Positions 1 to 11,173 of a DNA stretch of 64,000 nucleotides are shown here, piece by piece; position 1 is the first letter of the stretch, and the number at the start of each line of letters is the position of its first letter. Origin of the DNA: Chamaecyparis obtusa (taxonomy: Eukaryota; Streptophyta; Pinopsida; Cupressales; Cupressaceae); NCBI GenBank assembly GCA_027943335.1, contig BSBK01001874.1, positions 1 through 64,000 on the forward strand, in the 5' to 3' direction. Position numbers and translations under genes: made by a program. Below the pieces are notes generated by a model. That model saw only the letters and a program-made list of their open reading frames with translations, was not told where the DNA came from and made no database searches.

Positions 1-300
1 ATAAAGTTAGATTATAATTATTCTCATAATAACTAAATAGTTAAATTGATAAAATAAATATTATTATTATTATGTAAATATTAGAGAAATTAATATAATA
101 TTGAAGAGATATTATATATATATATATGTACATATATATAATCTTAATTTTCATTAATATAATTACATAATAATGAATAGACATGTCCCATGAAGGGACA
201 TGTCTCTCTTAGCTCATTCTCAATATAAAAGCAAGAGATTGTTGCATTTGGAAAACACATACAATGAGATAGTGCTATTACATTTGCAATGATCCTAAAA

Positions 301-902
301 ATTTAACAAGAAGAATCTTCAGAAGCTAAGAAGACAAGAAATCATACATAAGAAGAAGCTGAACCAGCCAAGGATGAGCGCAAGCCAGTAAATAAGACTT
401 GTTATGCTTGTAACAAACATGGGCACATAGCAAGAAATTGTAAAGAGGTAAGACCATTCAATGGTTACTATTATTCATGTAATAAGTTTGTTCATAGAGC
501 TATGAATTGTAGATCAAATCAAAATTAGAAAAATCAAAGAAGTCATCCACAAAAGAATGTAAGAAACTCTCAGAACATTACATGTCAGATATGAAATTAT
601 GTTGGTCACACAACTAGACAGTGCAGTATGGTACTCACATGAATGCGCCAAGGAATATTAGGCCTCCAATCATTTTTCACTCATGTAACAAGGCTGGACA
701 CATCTCTAGGTTCTGTAGAAAAAGAGCACAAAGACAAGAAATCCCTAAAAAGTTAGAAGGATCAATTGTGGAAGAAGTAGGAGAAGTCAAATTTGTGCAA
801 GCTTCAGAAGATGAGAGCTTGATTTGGAAGGAAGAAAAGGACAATGTTGATGAAATAGTTGAGGATGCATCCACAATGGACACACCTCCTATTTATTGTT
901 AA
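301..902 (+). pseudogene. Gag-like fragment with four zinc knuckles (element G)
   Basis: Four CCHC-type nucleic-acid-binding knuckles (CX2CX4HX4C) lie in a row at 400-441, 469-510, 583-624 and 675-716. The first is intact (CYACNKHGHIARNC). In the second the first Cys is Tyr; the third contains an in-frame TGA; the fourth has Phe at the first Cys and sits in another frame, so one indel separates knuckles 3 and 4. Two TAA codons lie upstream in frame. An acidic tail follows (to 902). Retrotransposon Gag normally has one or two knuckles and uses them to bind genomic RNA. This is a decayed copy and no pol follows. Confidence 0.65.
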
Positions 903-1565
903 ATGACCTTCATGGTCATAGGGGGAGCTAGATTTAACTTCATGGAAATTTATAGTTGCATTTTTGTGTTTACATGACAAGCATTAATGGAGGAAAAGTT
1001 TCTTTATAGCCATCAAAGAATCATTATTCTCACATTGCATTCTAAGTTGAGTGATTTAAGAGCATAGAAGATCAAGCAATTGAGTTGTGAAGTGTTCCAA
1101 ATGAATCTATCAGCAAAGAAATGATCTTGCACCATCATTAGATGTATTAAAACCAAAACATCAAGGAGATCAATGCCACTATGGTGACATATGATCAAGG
1201 TCCGAGTACAAATTTGGAGAAGATGGAGAAGTTAACATATGCTTTGTGCGCCAATCTGCAGACAATAGGACTCATTGAAGAAATTTTGGCAGAATGAGAT
1301 TGCTAACCTAAAGATAACATATCCAGATGTCTTCACTTTGTGAGTACTTGTAGATAAAATTTTTAGCACCTTTGTCATTAATTTAAAAGGAGGAGTATAG
1401 TATGTAAAAGAAAGAATATGGGGCTTTGTATATGATGTAAAGAAAAATATAGTACATAGTGAAAGGGGAGATGTAAGTTAGAGTATGTATTAGAAAATTT
1501 TGTATAAGGATACAGTTAGTAACTTTTCCATATTCCTTTGTTGCCATTAATGACAAAGGGGGGAT
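903..1565. other. Non-coding internal segment of element G, ending in a polypurine tract
   Basis: No reading frame here resembles a known domain; short open stretches are broken every few tens of codons. The segment ends in the purine run at 1553-1564 (ACAAAGGGGGGA), the expected plus-strand priming site immediately before the 3' LTR. Confidence 0.5.
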
Positions 1566-2683
1566 TATTGGAAAGTTGACTATATTGAAGTATATGACTA
1601 TATTTAGTGTTGTCATTATGGCAACAAATTCATACGAAGTTTTAGAGTTAGCTCATAATTTAGAAGATCATAAATATGGCTAAGTATGGAAGACTAGACA
1701 GATAGCAGAGTGCCAGGTGAATAGAGCATTAGTGCACATGTGTATGACCTAGCTATGGTATGCACCCTTGAAGATAAGATTTTTGATATTGAATCATGCC
1801 AAGTCTAAGAGCACATGATCAAATGAGTCAGTATGATGAAGATACAACTAGTTGAAGAGTCACAGTCAGTAAGTGGCAGAACAGAACATATTATAGGTCC
1901 AACTGTTTGTATTTTGATTAGCGCTTGTAATATTGTTTTGTAAAGGATATGTGCCTATTGTATTTAGGTCATAGACATGTTAATATGAATATATGTAAAC
2001 ATGATTGAGCCCATTCAATTAGAAGCGGTGTATGTAATTAGTTATAGGCCGACTTGATGAAGAGTTTTGTATGCACATATAAATAAGACATGCACCCTTG
2101 TAATTAAGCATGGTATGAGATAGAGAAATCGGTAAGAGCATAGCAGAGGCATGTGAAGAGTAGTTAGTATGCTGTATTTCTTTACAAGAGGCTAAAGCAT
2201 AAGTGCACAAAAGGAACTGATCAAACAAATAGTGTCACAACAATAGTTCACCTTGTAGATATAGCGTGTATCTAAGATCTAGAAGGTTGTAGTCCTTCAC
2301 CACTTGAGCAGTGAGCTCTAGGACAGTGTGTCCCCACCCCTAACAGGGTTAATTGTAAAAGAATCCTAACAAGGTTTGACCCTTGACTAGGTCACTATAC
2401 TAAATCATTGTAAAGAATAACTCTAAGAAGGTTGCAAGATCTTCTAACAGGGATCATAATACACTAGTGCAATTCTTAGTGGTGTCAATTCCCACCAGGG
2501 TTTTTACCTATTTGGGTTTCCCCATAATCATATTTGGTGTCATGTGTTATGAATGTTTATCTTACTTGCATTGATGTTCATTTCAGTAACTAAGCAATTA
2601 AGTCAAGTTTCAAAGTATCAAAACAAGTAATAAAGTGTAGAACACTGATTCACCCCCCCTTCTCAATGTTCCCATTCCTAACA
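1566..2683 (+). repeat. 3' LTR of element G
   Basis: It starts directly after the polypurine tract with TATTGGAAAG, where related LTRs start TGTTGG, so the TG end appears mutated to TA. It ends CCTAACA at 2683 after a C-tract (about 2651-2659). Phrases such as 'ccctaacagggtt' and 'tctaacaaggt' recur in the LTRs of the SIRE-like elements B, C and I. The partner LTR is outside the window. Confidence 0.55.
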
Positions 2684-3597
2684 ATACTTACAAATGATAT
2701 TTTATAAATCATTTTTTCAGAATATTTTTCAAATCATGATCAAAAGGGGATAGGATAGATTTAATGGATTATGTTTTTGAAGATTCCACCTTCCCACCTA
2801 CCCCTACAAATCTAAGAATCTGACATCCAGATTTGAGAAGCATATTTGATGGGCCTAGAATGCAAAGATTTTCTAGAATTAGTGGAGTTAGGTACCATGA
2901 ATCCTCAAATGTAGACTCTAAGGTTTAACTATATATACCTCTCACTTTAGTGATTGAGGTATTTCTTACCTTCTATCTCACTCTGAGATTTGAATGTTTG
3001 TAGCTCTACAAAAACAAACTATATTTTGGCTCCTTTTGATTCAATACATAGCAATTATCCTTCTTGTTCCTATTGTTTTATGAGTTGTTTGGTGGGTCTT
3101 ATATCAATGTCATTGTGATCACTGATAGTCATTTACTTGATATATTGTTCATTTAGATGCTTAGAAACACTTTTTATTTTCCTAAGGTCCCCATTTGTGT
3201 GCACTTGAAAGTATTTGAAGTTGTGGAATTCATTTTCCCGTCTCATTTACAACCAAAACCTTGTTGTTTCTTATAAGGGAAATATTAGAATTAGGGAGAA
3301 GTTGTGGTGTTCAGGTTACATTTGAATCCCATTGTGAGTTTGTTTGAAGTTTGTGGATCTATCCAATTTTGGTGAATCACCTAGTTTTCTTTTTAGTTAT
3401 TTCAATTCCCGCACTCTCTTCCCTTTTCCCTCCAAAAGGTAATTAAAAGTTTCAAGGTGATTCAAGAGGAAGCCAGCCCCTAATGCGAAGGTCTACTTCC
3501 TCATAGGTCACCCCACAACCTAAAATTAGTCTCATGTTTCATAGGATTTCTAAGTTTCACACTTAGTTCTTTCGGGTGCAATCCTTAGTGACAACAA
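2684..3597. other. Unassigned AT-rich spacer
   Basis: I find no ORF with family resemblance, no LTR pair and no RNA gene. It separates the end of the G LTR from the surviving end of the A 5' LTR and could be older flanking DNA or an unrecognised repeat. Confidence 0.4.
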
Positions 3598-3712
3598 TAA
3601 CATGTCATTTAGTTAATGAAATACATTGTCTTAAGGATTCAGAGTAATTTTTTTTTAGAGTTATTAATTCACAGCTCCCCTCTTAGTAATTCACCTTTCT
3701 ATAATCCCAACA
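3598..3712 (+). repeat. Truncated 5' LTR of element A (last ~115 bp)
   Basis: This stretch matches the end of the 3' LTR at 33088-33201: both contain 'taatgaaatacattgtctta', a C-rich tract, 'agtaattcacctttt'-like sequence and the end 'ataatcccaaca'. Upstream of about 3598 the similarity stops, so the rest of the LTR has been lost or replaced. Confidence 0.6.
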
Positions 3713-3727
3713 ATTGGTATTAGAGCT
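3713..3727 (+). promoter_or_regulatory. Primer-binding site of element A
   Basis: ATTGGTATTAGAGCT follows the LTR end directly. It matches the plant initiator-Met tRNA complement TGGTATCAGAGC except for one C-to-T change. It marks the plus-strand orientation of element A. Confidence 0.65.
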
Positions 3728-3772
3728 AGTTCTCTTGTTGAAGAAGTTTATTCACTGAAGATGAAAGATTTT

Positions 3773-4311
3773 TGTTAGAATTTATAATCTTTCCTTGGTG
3801 TAATATTGTAAATTAGGATAAACCAAGGTATCCTTATTCTATTTTGTCATCTAGTCCAAATGGGAAGACAACTCATATTTTTGTAATTCCTTTATAAGGA
3901 AATTAGTTGATTCCTCCTTAAGAGGACCTTGACACTTGTATCACACACTTATGAATGGTGGCATTCATAGACTTGGGAGTTACATTCTTTCTCCTCTCTC
4001 TCATCTCTACTTAAGAGATGCTCCTCTCTCTCATTTCTCATGATGAAGTTATTGTAAGTGAGCAACTTGCTCTCTCTCACTCTCTCTCTCATTTTAGGCT
4101 ATGGCCTCATTCATAACATCACAAGGGGTTTTCTTTGCTTTCCCCTTTCAAAATACTTATCTCACTATGTTATTCTCAGAGCATCTTGATGGTTTTGATA
4201 GATCTTGAAGCTATTTGTCTTTCATTGTGTTAATGGTAAAATATTTCCTTTTTCTTCACTCACTTGGATTCTTTCCTTTAAAGTTATTTTCATTATTGAA
4301 TATTTCTAACA
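3773..4311 (+). repeat. 5' LTR of element E
   Basis: It begins TGTTAGAATT and ends TTTCTAACA, directly followed by the primer-binding site. It matches 10654-11173 almost throughout, including the 'tatcacacacttatgaatgg' segment and the CT-rich block, and is longer because of an extra CT-rich/'acttaagagatgc' segment near 4003-4035. Confidence 0.9.
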
Positions 4312-4324
4312 TGGTATCAGAGCC
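4312..4324 (+). promoter_or_regulatory. Primer-binding site of element E
   Basis: TGGTATCAGAGCC lies immediately 3' of the LTR and matches the 3' end of plant initiator-Met tRNA, the usual primer of plant LTR retrotransposons. Confidence 0.85.
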
Positions 4325-4669
4325 ATTTAATCCTTGTTTTGAGTGTTGCATGAAGGTGTCATTCAAAGGATATCTCATTTTGAAGAAGAAGTTTTTTTTC
4401 CTCTAACCCTTTTTGTTGCAGATTCTTCATTTTATAGAAATTAACATTGGTTGCAATCCTTCAAGTCTCTTTGTTTATTTTTCCTTTTCTAACCTACTTT
4501 GGTCGGCTTGCCGCCAAAGATTAGAGTAGTTTTTTTTAGTTTGGACATTCACCGCCAAACCCATTGATTAGTTTTGTCTATTTTGTTTATGCATGCTTAT
4601 AGTTGTACCCTCTGTCGGAAAATCGCAAGGGATCCAACATGCCTATTTATTTCTTTTCTTGAACTAATC

Positions 4670-4672
<3 letters not shown>

Positions 4673-4753
<81 letters not shown>
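4673..4753. repeat. (TA)n microsatellite
   Basis: About 80 bases of uninterrupted TA dinucleotides inside the non-coding interior of element E. The apparent Tyr-Ile peptide across it is an artefact of the repeat. Confidence 0.98.
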
Positions 4754-4755
<2 letters not shown>

Positions 4756-6110
4756 TACATCATTTTGATTCTTCATTTTGCTAATGTATTTTTAAAAAAA
4801 AGAAATATACATATTGAAGGTTGACTAAGATCCATTAGTAACTCACTTTTAAAAAAAAACACTTTTTTGTTCATCTCAAATCAAGTTTATATTGAATATT
4901 TCAAAACAACTCATTACATTTCTCTCTCAAATTAAAATAAACCAAATGCATCTATGCATGCTTGTCCTAATTCTATTTTTCTAGTATCTCTTATGCATCT
5001 TCATGCCTCTAATTCTTCTATTTCCACAACTTCAAAGTTGTCCCCTTGGGATGTATTCCCACTTGCATCTGGTTCTAGTGCCCTAGTGCAATATTCTATC
5101 AACAGTATGATTGCATCAAATATAGCTAATACTTCTTCCATTCTTTCCAGTGTAACCATGCATGCTATATGTATTATTTCATATCATATATAGCCTAAAT
5201 CACTTTGCGATAACCTGATCTTCAATATGTCTAGTAACCGGACCATCACCATGTTATTTTCTAATTCATGGATTGGGATTATACCTCCCACCCATGCTCT
5301 TGAACCATGCAAGTTATACTTGCTAATTTCTCTATCTAATATCGGTGGTGTCACAAATGCTAGTTTCACACACCTCTGTGCTATAGCCATTAGTGTCTCA
5401 TACTCTAGAAGGAGATCATATTAAATTTTCTAGGAAAGCTCCCAACACTTGGAAGTGGTAAATACTTCTAGGCACTCATGGGATGAGCACACCCTCTCCG
5501 ATTACTTTTTGGATTGCAACTTCTATTTCTCTCGGCATGTCCTCAAAGGGAACTCAAAAAAATGCCACATATATGCTCCCAATATGGGGGCTTCCCACAT
5601 TGTTATTGGTATTTTGATCTGCTGGTTTAATGGTCGATAATCCATTCCAACTCTCACTCTCGAACCTATGTCCTTCAACTTCTTTCACCTGCTTCAGGCC
5701 AGATTATAGATAAGTATTTTAGTTTATTGGGTAGATATTTGTTTAAATACAAATCAATAAAAATTAAAATTGGAGACTAGAGTTGTTAGATCATATTCTA
5801 AATAGTAATTTGTAACATCTCTTCTACCAGAAATGAAGAGATAGCTATAAGGAGCAGTCAAGGGAAGTCAAGTGATGCTCACACGAACAATTAACGGTTG
5901 CAAAAAGTATATTGTAATCCACTTTTGGCTGCTGCCTGCAATGGAGAAACATAGAGAGTCTGGAAAGACAAAGAAAAATATACTAAAGGACGGGGTCAAA
6001 ATGAAAACAAGAACAATTGAACAAAGTTGGTTCTAAAAATGTAGACAAAGGATTGATAAATATGTAGAGAACTTGAAATAAAACTTGCAAGGGGAGCCAA
6101 AGAACCATTT
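4754..6110. other. Interior of element E, no recognised gene
   Basis: Short open stretches exist on both strands; the clearest is minus-strand 5184-5390 (67-68 codons). None resembles a retrotransposon domain or host protein that I recognise. Minus-strand coding potential between about 4950 and 5640 is broken by several stops, so it could be an old pseudogene fragment. Confidence 0.35.
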
Positions 6111-6400
6111 TTATGCTCTGTCAGTTCTTTCTGATAAAAAATGTCTCCACCTCTGGACTTGAGTTATTATTATTTTTGTCTTGCAGATGCCTCAGTTTGG
6201 TGGGCTACTATCTGCTACCACTGCTCATATTTTCTTCTCTATGTGTGATAGTTCCCCACTCTACAAGAACTTCTATACTGGTCATGGCAGGAGTAATGGT
6301 CATCTAGTGTACAAGGACTTGCACTACTCTCTGACTGGCATTTACACCCTATGCCAACCAGAAGCCTGGTCTGTTATTTTTTCACATTAGCAGGAAAGCA
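6111..6400 (+). other. Less AT-rich island in element E, possible captured exon
   Basis: A T-rich tract ending in TTGTCTTGCAG (near 6176-6186) looks like a plant splice acceptor. It is followed by a 67-68-codon open stretch (6187-6390) whose base composition is less AT-rich than its surroundings. I do not recognise the peptide. It could be a transduplicated host-gene exon or chance; there is no supporting donor site that I can pair with it. Confidence 0.25.
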
Positions 6401-9228
6401 TAACATTTATTCTAATTGCAGCAGATTCTTTTGTGTTCTTTACCTCCTTTCTCTCTGTGTTCTTTTTTTTCTGACTTTTTCAGCATTCTTATAATAGATT
6501 CCTTTGTTTAGCATGTTGCTTTCATCATTATTTGTTTCTTCAGTTTTTAATGTTATTGGCAAATTGGGCAGATATATATCAATATTTTTTTTTAACCTTT
6601 TTGTGTGCAGAGAATTTAAATCATTATCTTTAAATCCATTTCGTGTGTATTCCACACTCCTAGGTATATTGCATGACTTTCAATATAGCATCTTTTTAGT
6701 CCACATTGTAATTTGAAGTCTTCTTACTCTAGCTGAGGTTGCAGATTGGGCTTTACACCTCACGTTGTTGCTTTTGCTTGAATATTTATAATGTTTTTTA
6801 TTCTCTACTCTCACTCCTCATTAGCACAACTTGTTGCATTTTCCTGCCTTTGTTTTTATTCTTTTCTATCATAATAGAATTTTACCAATTCTTTGCTCTA
6901 TCTTTATCCATTTCTCTACTTTCATCGTTGCCTGACAGCCTGTCTAAAGGCATTTTTTTTAACTTGATATCTTCAACCTCTTTTCTATTGTCATTTGTCT
7001 TATCTTTTATATATCATTGTTTTTTTAAACTAAGTTTACATTTACTGGTTTCTATTTTTGTGTTTCATTTATATCTAACTTTGTCTGATTTATAGGATTA
7101 TATTTATATTGATTTATCTCTCCAAAAAAAATTCATATTAATCTTTGTGCTAGTTTTTTTTTAAAACACAAATCTCTCTAATTTTATTCCTATCTCTTTT
7201 TTATTATTCTTTCTCTAAGTTATTTTAGCATTTCCTTACTGTGATATTGCTCTATTTTGCACTGTACATTAAGATTTGATGCTTCGTATATCATTTTTTT
7301 AAATATTTATTAGACTGGATAATTTTTTACCTATTTTAACCACCTATCGCCTTTTTTTCTCTCCAATGTTTATGAGATGTCACTACCTTATAGTCTCTAC
7401 CGACCATAGTTTTATCAAATATTTACCTTATTAGTACTTGCCAACAGGCTAAGCAAGTACTATTGCATCCATTTTTGAGTTTTTAGGGTTAACTAGTGAT
7501 TAAATAAAACTGTTTAGACCAATTAGAATTTTTTAGATTTTGTATTTTGTAATAAATTTCATATTTTGTAAAGTTAGATGCAATATTTTTAACTTTATAA
7601 TTTATAGAAATCATGTTTCTATCATTTGATTGGCTAAACCATTTGAAGTCTTATTACAGGAGTGAACCAATTAAAATTTACCACGTTTGTTATTTATTGT
7701 ACACTTTATATTTAATATAATGAAAATGCATTGCTCCTTCCATATTGCATAGTTTTCGGCTTGGAAACAATTTCTATTTCTATCTTTAATTAGGATTAAT
7801 CTTCTTTTTTTTATATTAATGTATATTAAAACTTTTACTTTTTAAATTATATTATATGAGTTTATTTTAGTTTATAACTCACTTTTTCTAATGTAAATAT
7901 ATGATATAATATAATATATATTTATTCTCATTTATATACTTTTTAAAAATATTTTAAAATTTATTATATGTAAATTATGAATTAATAAATATTTAGGTAA
8001 AAAAATGTGTGATATATTTTCCCTTACAAAATATTATAATTTAAATTAAAAACATAGTAAATAAATATTTTATTTTATAATTAATTGAAAATGTTAAATA
8101 AAAATAATATATATTTCTATTATATACTCTTCTAAGATGAATTATTATATATTATTATTATAATATAAATTAAAATAATAATATTATATTTATAATTATT
8201 ATACATTCTAAATATATTATATTATAATTATAATTTATGTATAATATAATAATAAAATATTATATATACAATAATATTAATCATATGTAATAAAAAATAT
8301 ATATCAATAAAATAAAATTAGCACTATTGTTATATTTACAAATAAAATTAAAATTAAGGTTTAAATTAATTAATTACTAAAGGCAAGTACTTGGCCACTA
8401 TGTGGCACTTGTCTATAAGATGAAATAGAAAGTTTTCAAAAAGTTTCTTTTATTTTGAATTCTTTTCGTAAGTTCTTATGTAATAGCTATAAAAGTTCAT
8501 TTAAGTTTTTTTTAAAATTATCTTTTTAGATTTTTTTATATATTAAAAAAAAGGTGTTTTGTTTTAAATAAAAAAAGGTTAATAATAAAGTTTTAATTTT
8601 TTTTATTAGAATATTAAAGTTTTTAAGTTTTTTATTTATTAATATTTTTTAAATGTATTTTTCTAAATTTTAATATTGATTAGGCTTTTTAAATTAAAAT
8701 TCAATAAAAACTTTATTAAATTTCTTTTAAACGTATTTTCGGTAGAGGAGGTATTTTTTCTTAATTATTGCAACCATGTCTACTTTAATTCTGAAAATTA
8801 AATTAAATAATTCTTATTAAATGACATGAATTTATTATTATTATTCATATAGATGGAGATTATATTCATCTAACAAGCAGGTAATTAATTTGAATTGAAC
8901 AAAGGGGTATTATCTTACAACTATGTCATCTTTTTTTCATCAAATATGGTACTTGCCATAACTCTTATTTTTAAGGACCAATAAGATATCTGTCCTCTAA
9001 TTAATCCAATACAATCATTTGCAACAAGATATGCATCATATATTTAATTTCATGCATTGTTCAATTTAAATTTGTTTAAGTATTGTGAGTAATATTTCAT
9101 CATTGCCTTCTAGTGGATTATTATTGATTTAATTATTTAGCATTAAGTGCTATCAGATTTTATATGATCTATTGTTATGCACTTAGATGCATCTTTTAAG
9201 TTCCATTTGATCCATTGATTTAATTTCT
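6401..9228. other. Very AT-rich non-coding interior of element E
   Basis: T-rich then AT-rich sequence with no credible gene. It contains a hairpin at 7433-7461 (AGTACTTGC and GCAAGTACT arms around an 11-base loop) and a related near-palindrome at 8382-8396 (GGCAAGTACTTGGCC). Together these might mark a degenerate MITE of about 960 bp, but I cannot show target-site duplication. Confidence 0.4.
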
Positions 9229-9597
9229 AAGTTGCACTGGGATGCACTTACTTGTTCCATTTGTAAGTTTCACTGGGATGCACTTACTTGTTCTCTTTGT
9301 AAGTTGCACTGGGATGCACTTACTTGTTCCATTTGTAAGTTGCACTGGGATGCACTTACTTGTTCTATTTGTAAGTTGCACTAGGATGCACTTACTTGTT
9401 CTATTTGTAAGTTGCATTGGGATGCACTTATTTGTTCTATTTGTAAGTTGCACTAGGATGCACTTACTTGTTCTATTTGTAAGTTGCACTGGCATGCACT
9501 TACTTGTTCCATTTGTAAGTTGCACTGGGATGCACTTACTTCAATTGATGATTATCAAAATTCTTCTATTTGTAAGTTGCACTGGGATGCACTTACT
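9229..9597. repeat. 36-bp minisatellite in element E
   Basis: About nine to ten units of a 36-bp repeat containing TTGCACTGGGATGCACTTAC. The first eight or so are head to tail; the last is separated by a 'caattgatgattatcaaaa' insertion. Because 36 is a multiple of three, reading frames stay open on both strands and give 12-residue peptide repeats, but these are best read as a by-product of the repeat rather than a gene. Confidence 0.9.
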
Positions 9598-10653
9598 CAA
9601 TTGATGTTTATCAACTTGTTCCATTGGTTTATTTTTTCCTCATGGTGAGGATGGTGCTCTTGAAATCTTTCCTAAAATTTGTTGGATATCTCTTATACTT
9701 GGAAGGCAATATGTTTTTCACACTCATAATCCTTATTTTAGATTATTATTTAGCATATGTCAATATTTGTTTTGTTAATGTTGGTTTAGATTCTTATCAT
9801 CTTGATGGTTCCTTTGTTATGGTACTTGTGTGTAGACATGTTTGTCAAATCTGGTCATAGGTTGATTTGATGTTTGAGTCTCATGTTCTACTAATTTATC
9901 TTTGTCTCTCTCATATTTCTATGCAAATTCTACTATTGTGATAATGTACTGCATTCTTCATTGCTTAGATCATGGGTCATGAAAGTTATGGCGTAATTAA
10001 CCATTCACTTGTAGTGGGATGACTCATTAGCGGATTGTCTATATCCATGTGATTGATGTAATGTTGATGCAGGTCTCATTAGTTGGTCTTGTTTGTGGTC
10101 ATTTATGCATTAGTATGTTTCTTTTATGAGAGCATTGATAATGTTTATTATGACTCACTTTGAGCATGTGGTTTATCTTGGTATCATGTTAAGCTACTTT
10201 GTACCTTTTATGATTGGTCATGACTTATCTCATTCTAAAGTTTCAATGATTCACTAAATTTGAATTATTTTATGATACATATTATAAGTTTCTTTTCAAA
10301 GTGTACTAATTTTTATCAAGTGTAGATCCCAACTATGGAAATCTACTTGTGATTTTTCTATGTTCTATGTTTCAGGTGATCCATCGAGGAAACTTCAAGA
10401 CATCAATTCATTTACATAATTCCTATGAATCACAAGACTACATGAAGATATGGTTATACTTCCACTTGAATAAATTTAAAGGACCCATCCACTTCTCTTG
10501 GCTCTACAAAAGATGCATGTACAACATGCAAACAACTACTTGCACACTTGAAGACAATACCTTTTTCTTATATTGAAGATCAAGTTGCAGATTGTTGTAA
10601 TTATGGGTTTAATACCACTTGTTGTAATCACCCCAAGTAAAGATTTAAGGGGG
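9598..10653 (+). other. 3' interior of element E with polypurine tract
   Basis: No recognised coding sequence; a 75-codon open stretch at 10349-10576 has no family resemblance. The segment ends in GATTTAAGGGGGG (10641-10653), the polypurine tract before the 3' LTR. Confidence 0.5.
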
Positions 10654-10913
10654 GTGTTAGAATTTATAATCTTTCCTTAGTGTAATATTGTAAATTAGGA
10701 TAAACCAAGGTATCCTTATTATATTTTGTCCTCTAGTCCAAATGGGAGGACAACTCATATTTTTGTAATTCCTTTATAAGAAAATTAGTTTATTCCTCCT
10801 TAAGAGGACCTTGACACTTGTATCACACACTTATGAATGGTGGCATTCATAGACTTGGGAGTCACATTCTAACTCCTCTCTCTCATTTCTCATGATGAAG
10901 TTATTGTAAGTGA

Positions 10914-10953
<40 letters not shown>

Positions 10954-11173
10954 GTTTAAGCTATGGCCTCATTCATAATGTCACAAGGGGTTTTCTTTGC
11001 TTTCCCCTTTCAAAATACTTGTCTCACTGTGTTGATCTTAGAGCATCTTGATGGTTTTGATATATCTTGAAGCTATTTCTCTTTCATTGTGTTAATGGTA
11101 AAATATTTCCTTTTGCTTCACTCACTTGGATTATTTCCTTTAAAGTTATTTTCATTATTGAATATTTCTAACA
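10654..11173 (+). repeat. 3' LTR of element E
   Basis: It begins TGTTAGAATT and ends TTTCTAACA, matching 3773-4311. It contains a (CT)n tract at about 10918-10951, expanded relative to the 5' LTR. The next bases (GGTATAAGATTG) resume the gag region of element A. Confidence 0.9.

Larger units (their letters stand above)
1..2683 (+). mobile_element. Element G: non-autonomous LTR retrotransposon, 3' part
   Basis: The left edge of the window lies inside this element. What remains is a zinc-knuckle gag remnant (301-902), about 660 bases without a recognisable gene, a polypurine tract (1553-1564) and a 3' LTR (1566-2683). No protease, integrase or reverse transcriptase lies between the gag remnant and the LTR, so this copy looks non-autonomous, although loss by deletion is possible. 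The LTR ends in a C-tract followed by CTCAAT and AACA, the same ending as the SIRE-like LTRs elsewhere in the window, which suggests mobilisation by that group (inference). Confidence 0.6.
3773..11173 (+). mobile_element. Element E: non-coding LTR retrotransposon (LARD-like)
   Basis: Two direct LTRs of about 540 and 520 bp flank a 6.3-kb interior. A perfect primer-binding site (TGGTATCAGAGCC, 4312-4324) follows the first LTR and a purine run (10641-10653) precedes the second. No Gag or Pol domain is recognisable inside, so this is a non-autonomous large-retrotransposon derivative. The interior holds a long (TA)n tract, a 36-bp minisatellite and very AT-rich DNA. The 5-base flanks (ATTTT left, GGTAT right) do not match, so no target-site duplication is seen. 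It interrupts the start of the gag region of element A. Confidence 0.75.

Noticed and set aside
4574..4768. Open frame encoding a Tyr-Ile repeat
   Set aside because: It is the translation of the (TA)n microsatellite.
6739..7095. 118-codon hydrophobic ORF
   Set aside because: It lies in T-rich DNA; composition alone yields Phe/Leu/Ser-rich frames, and no homology or start context supports it.
7433..8396. MITE of about 960 bp bounded by AGTACTTGCC inverted repeats
   Set aside because: The inverted match is only about 10 bp, each end is itself a local palindrome, and no target-site duplication is visible.
9220..9604. Overlapping plus- and minus-strand ORFs with 12-residue repeats
   Set aside because: Both arise from a 36-bp minisatellite whose length is divisible by three; no start context or homology supports a protein.
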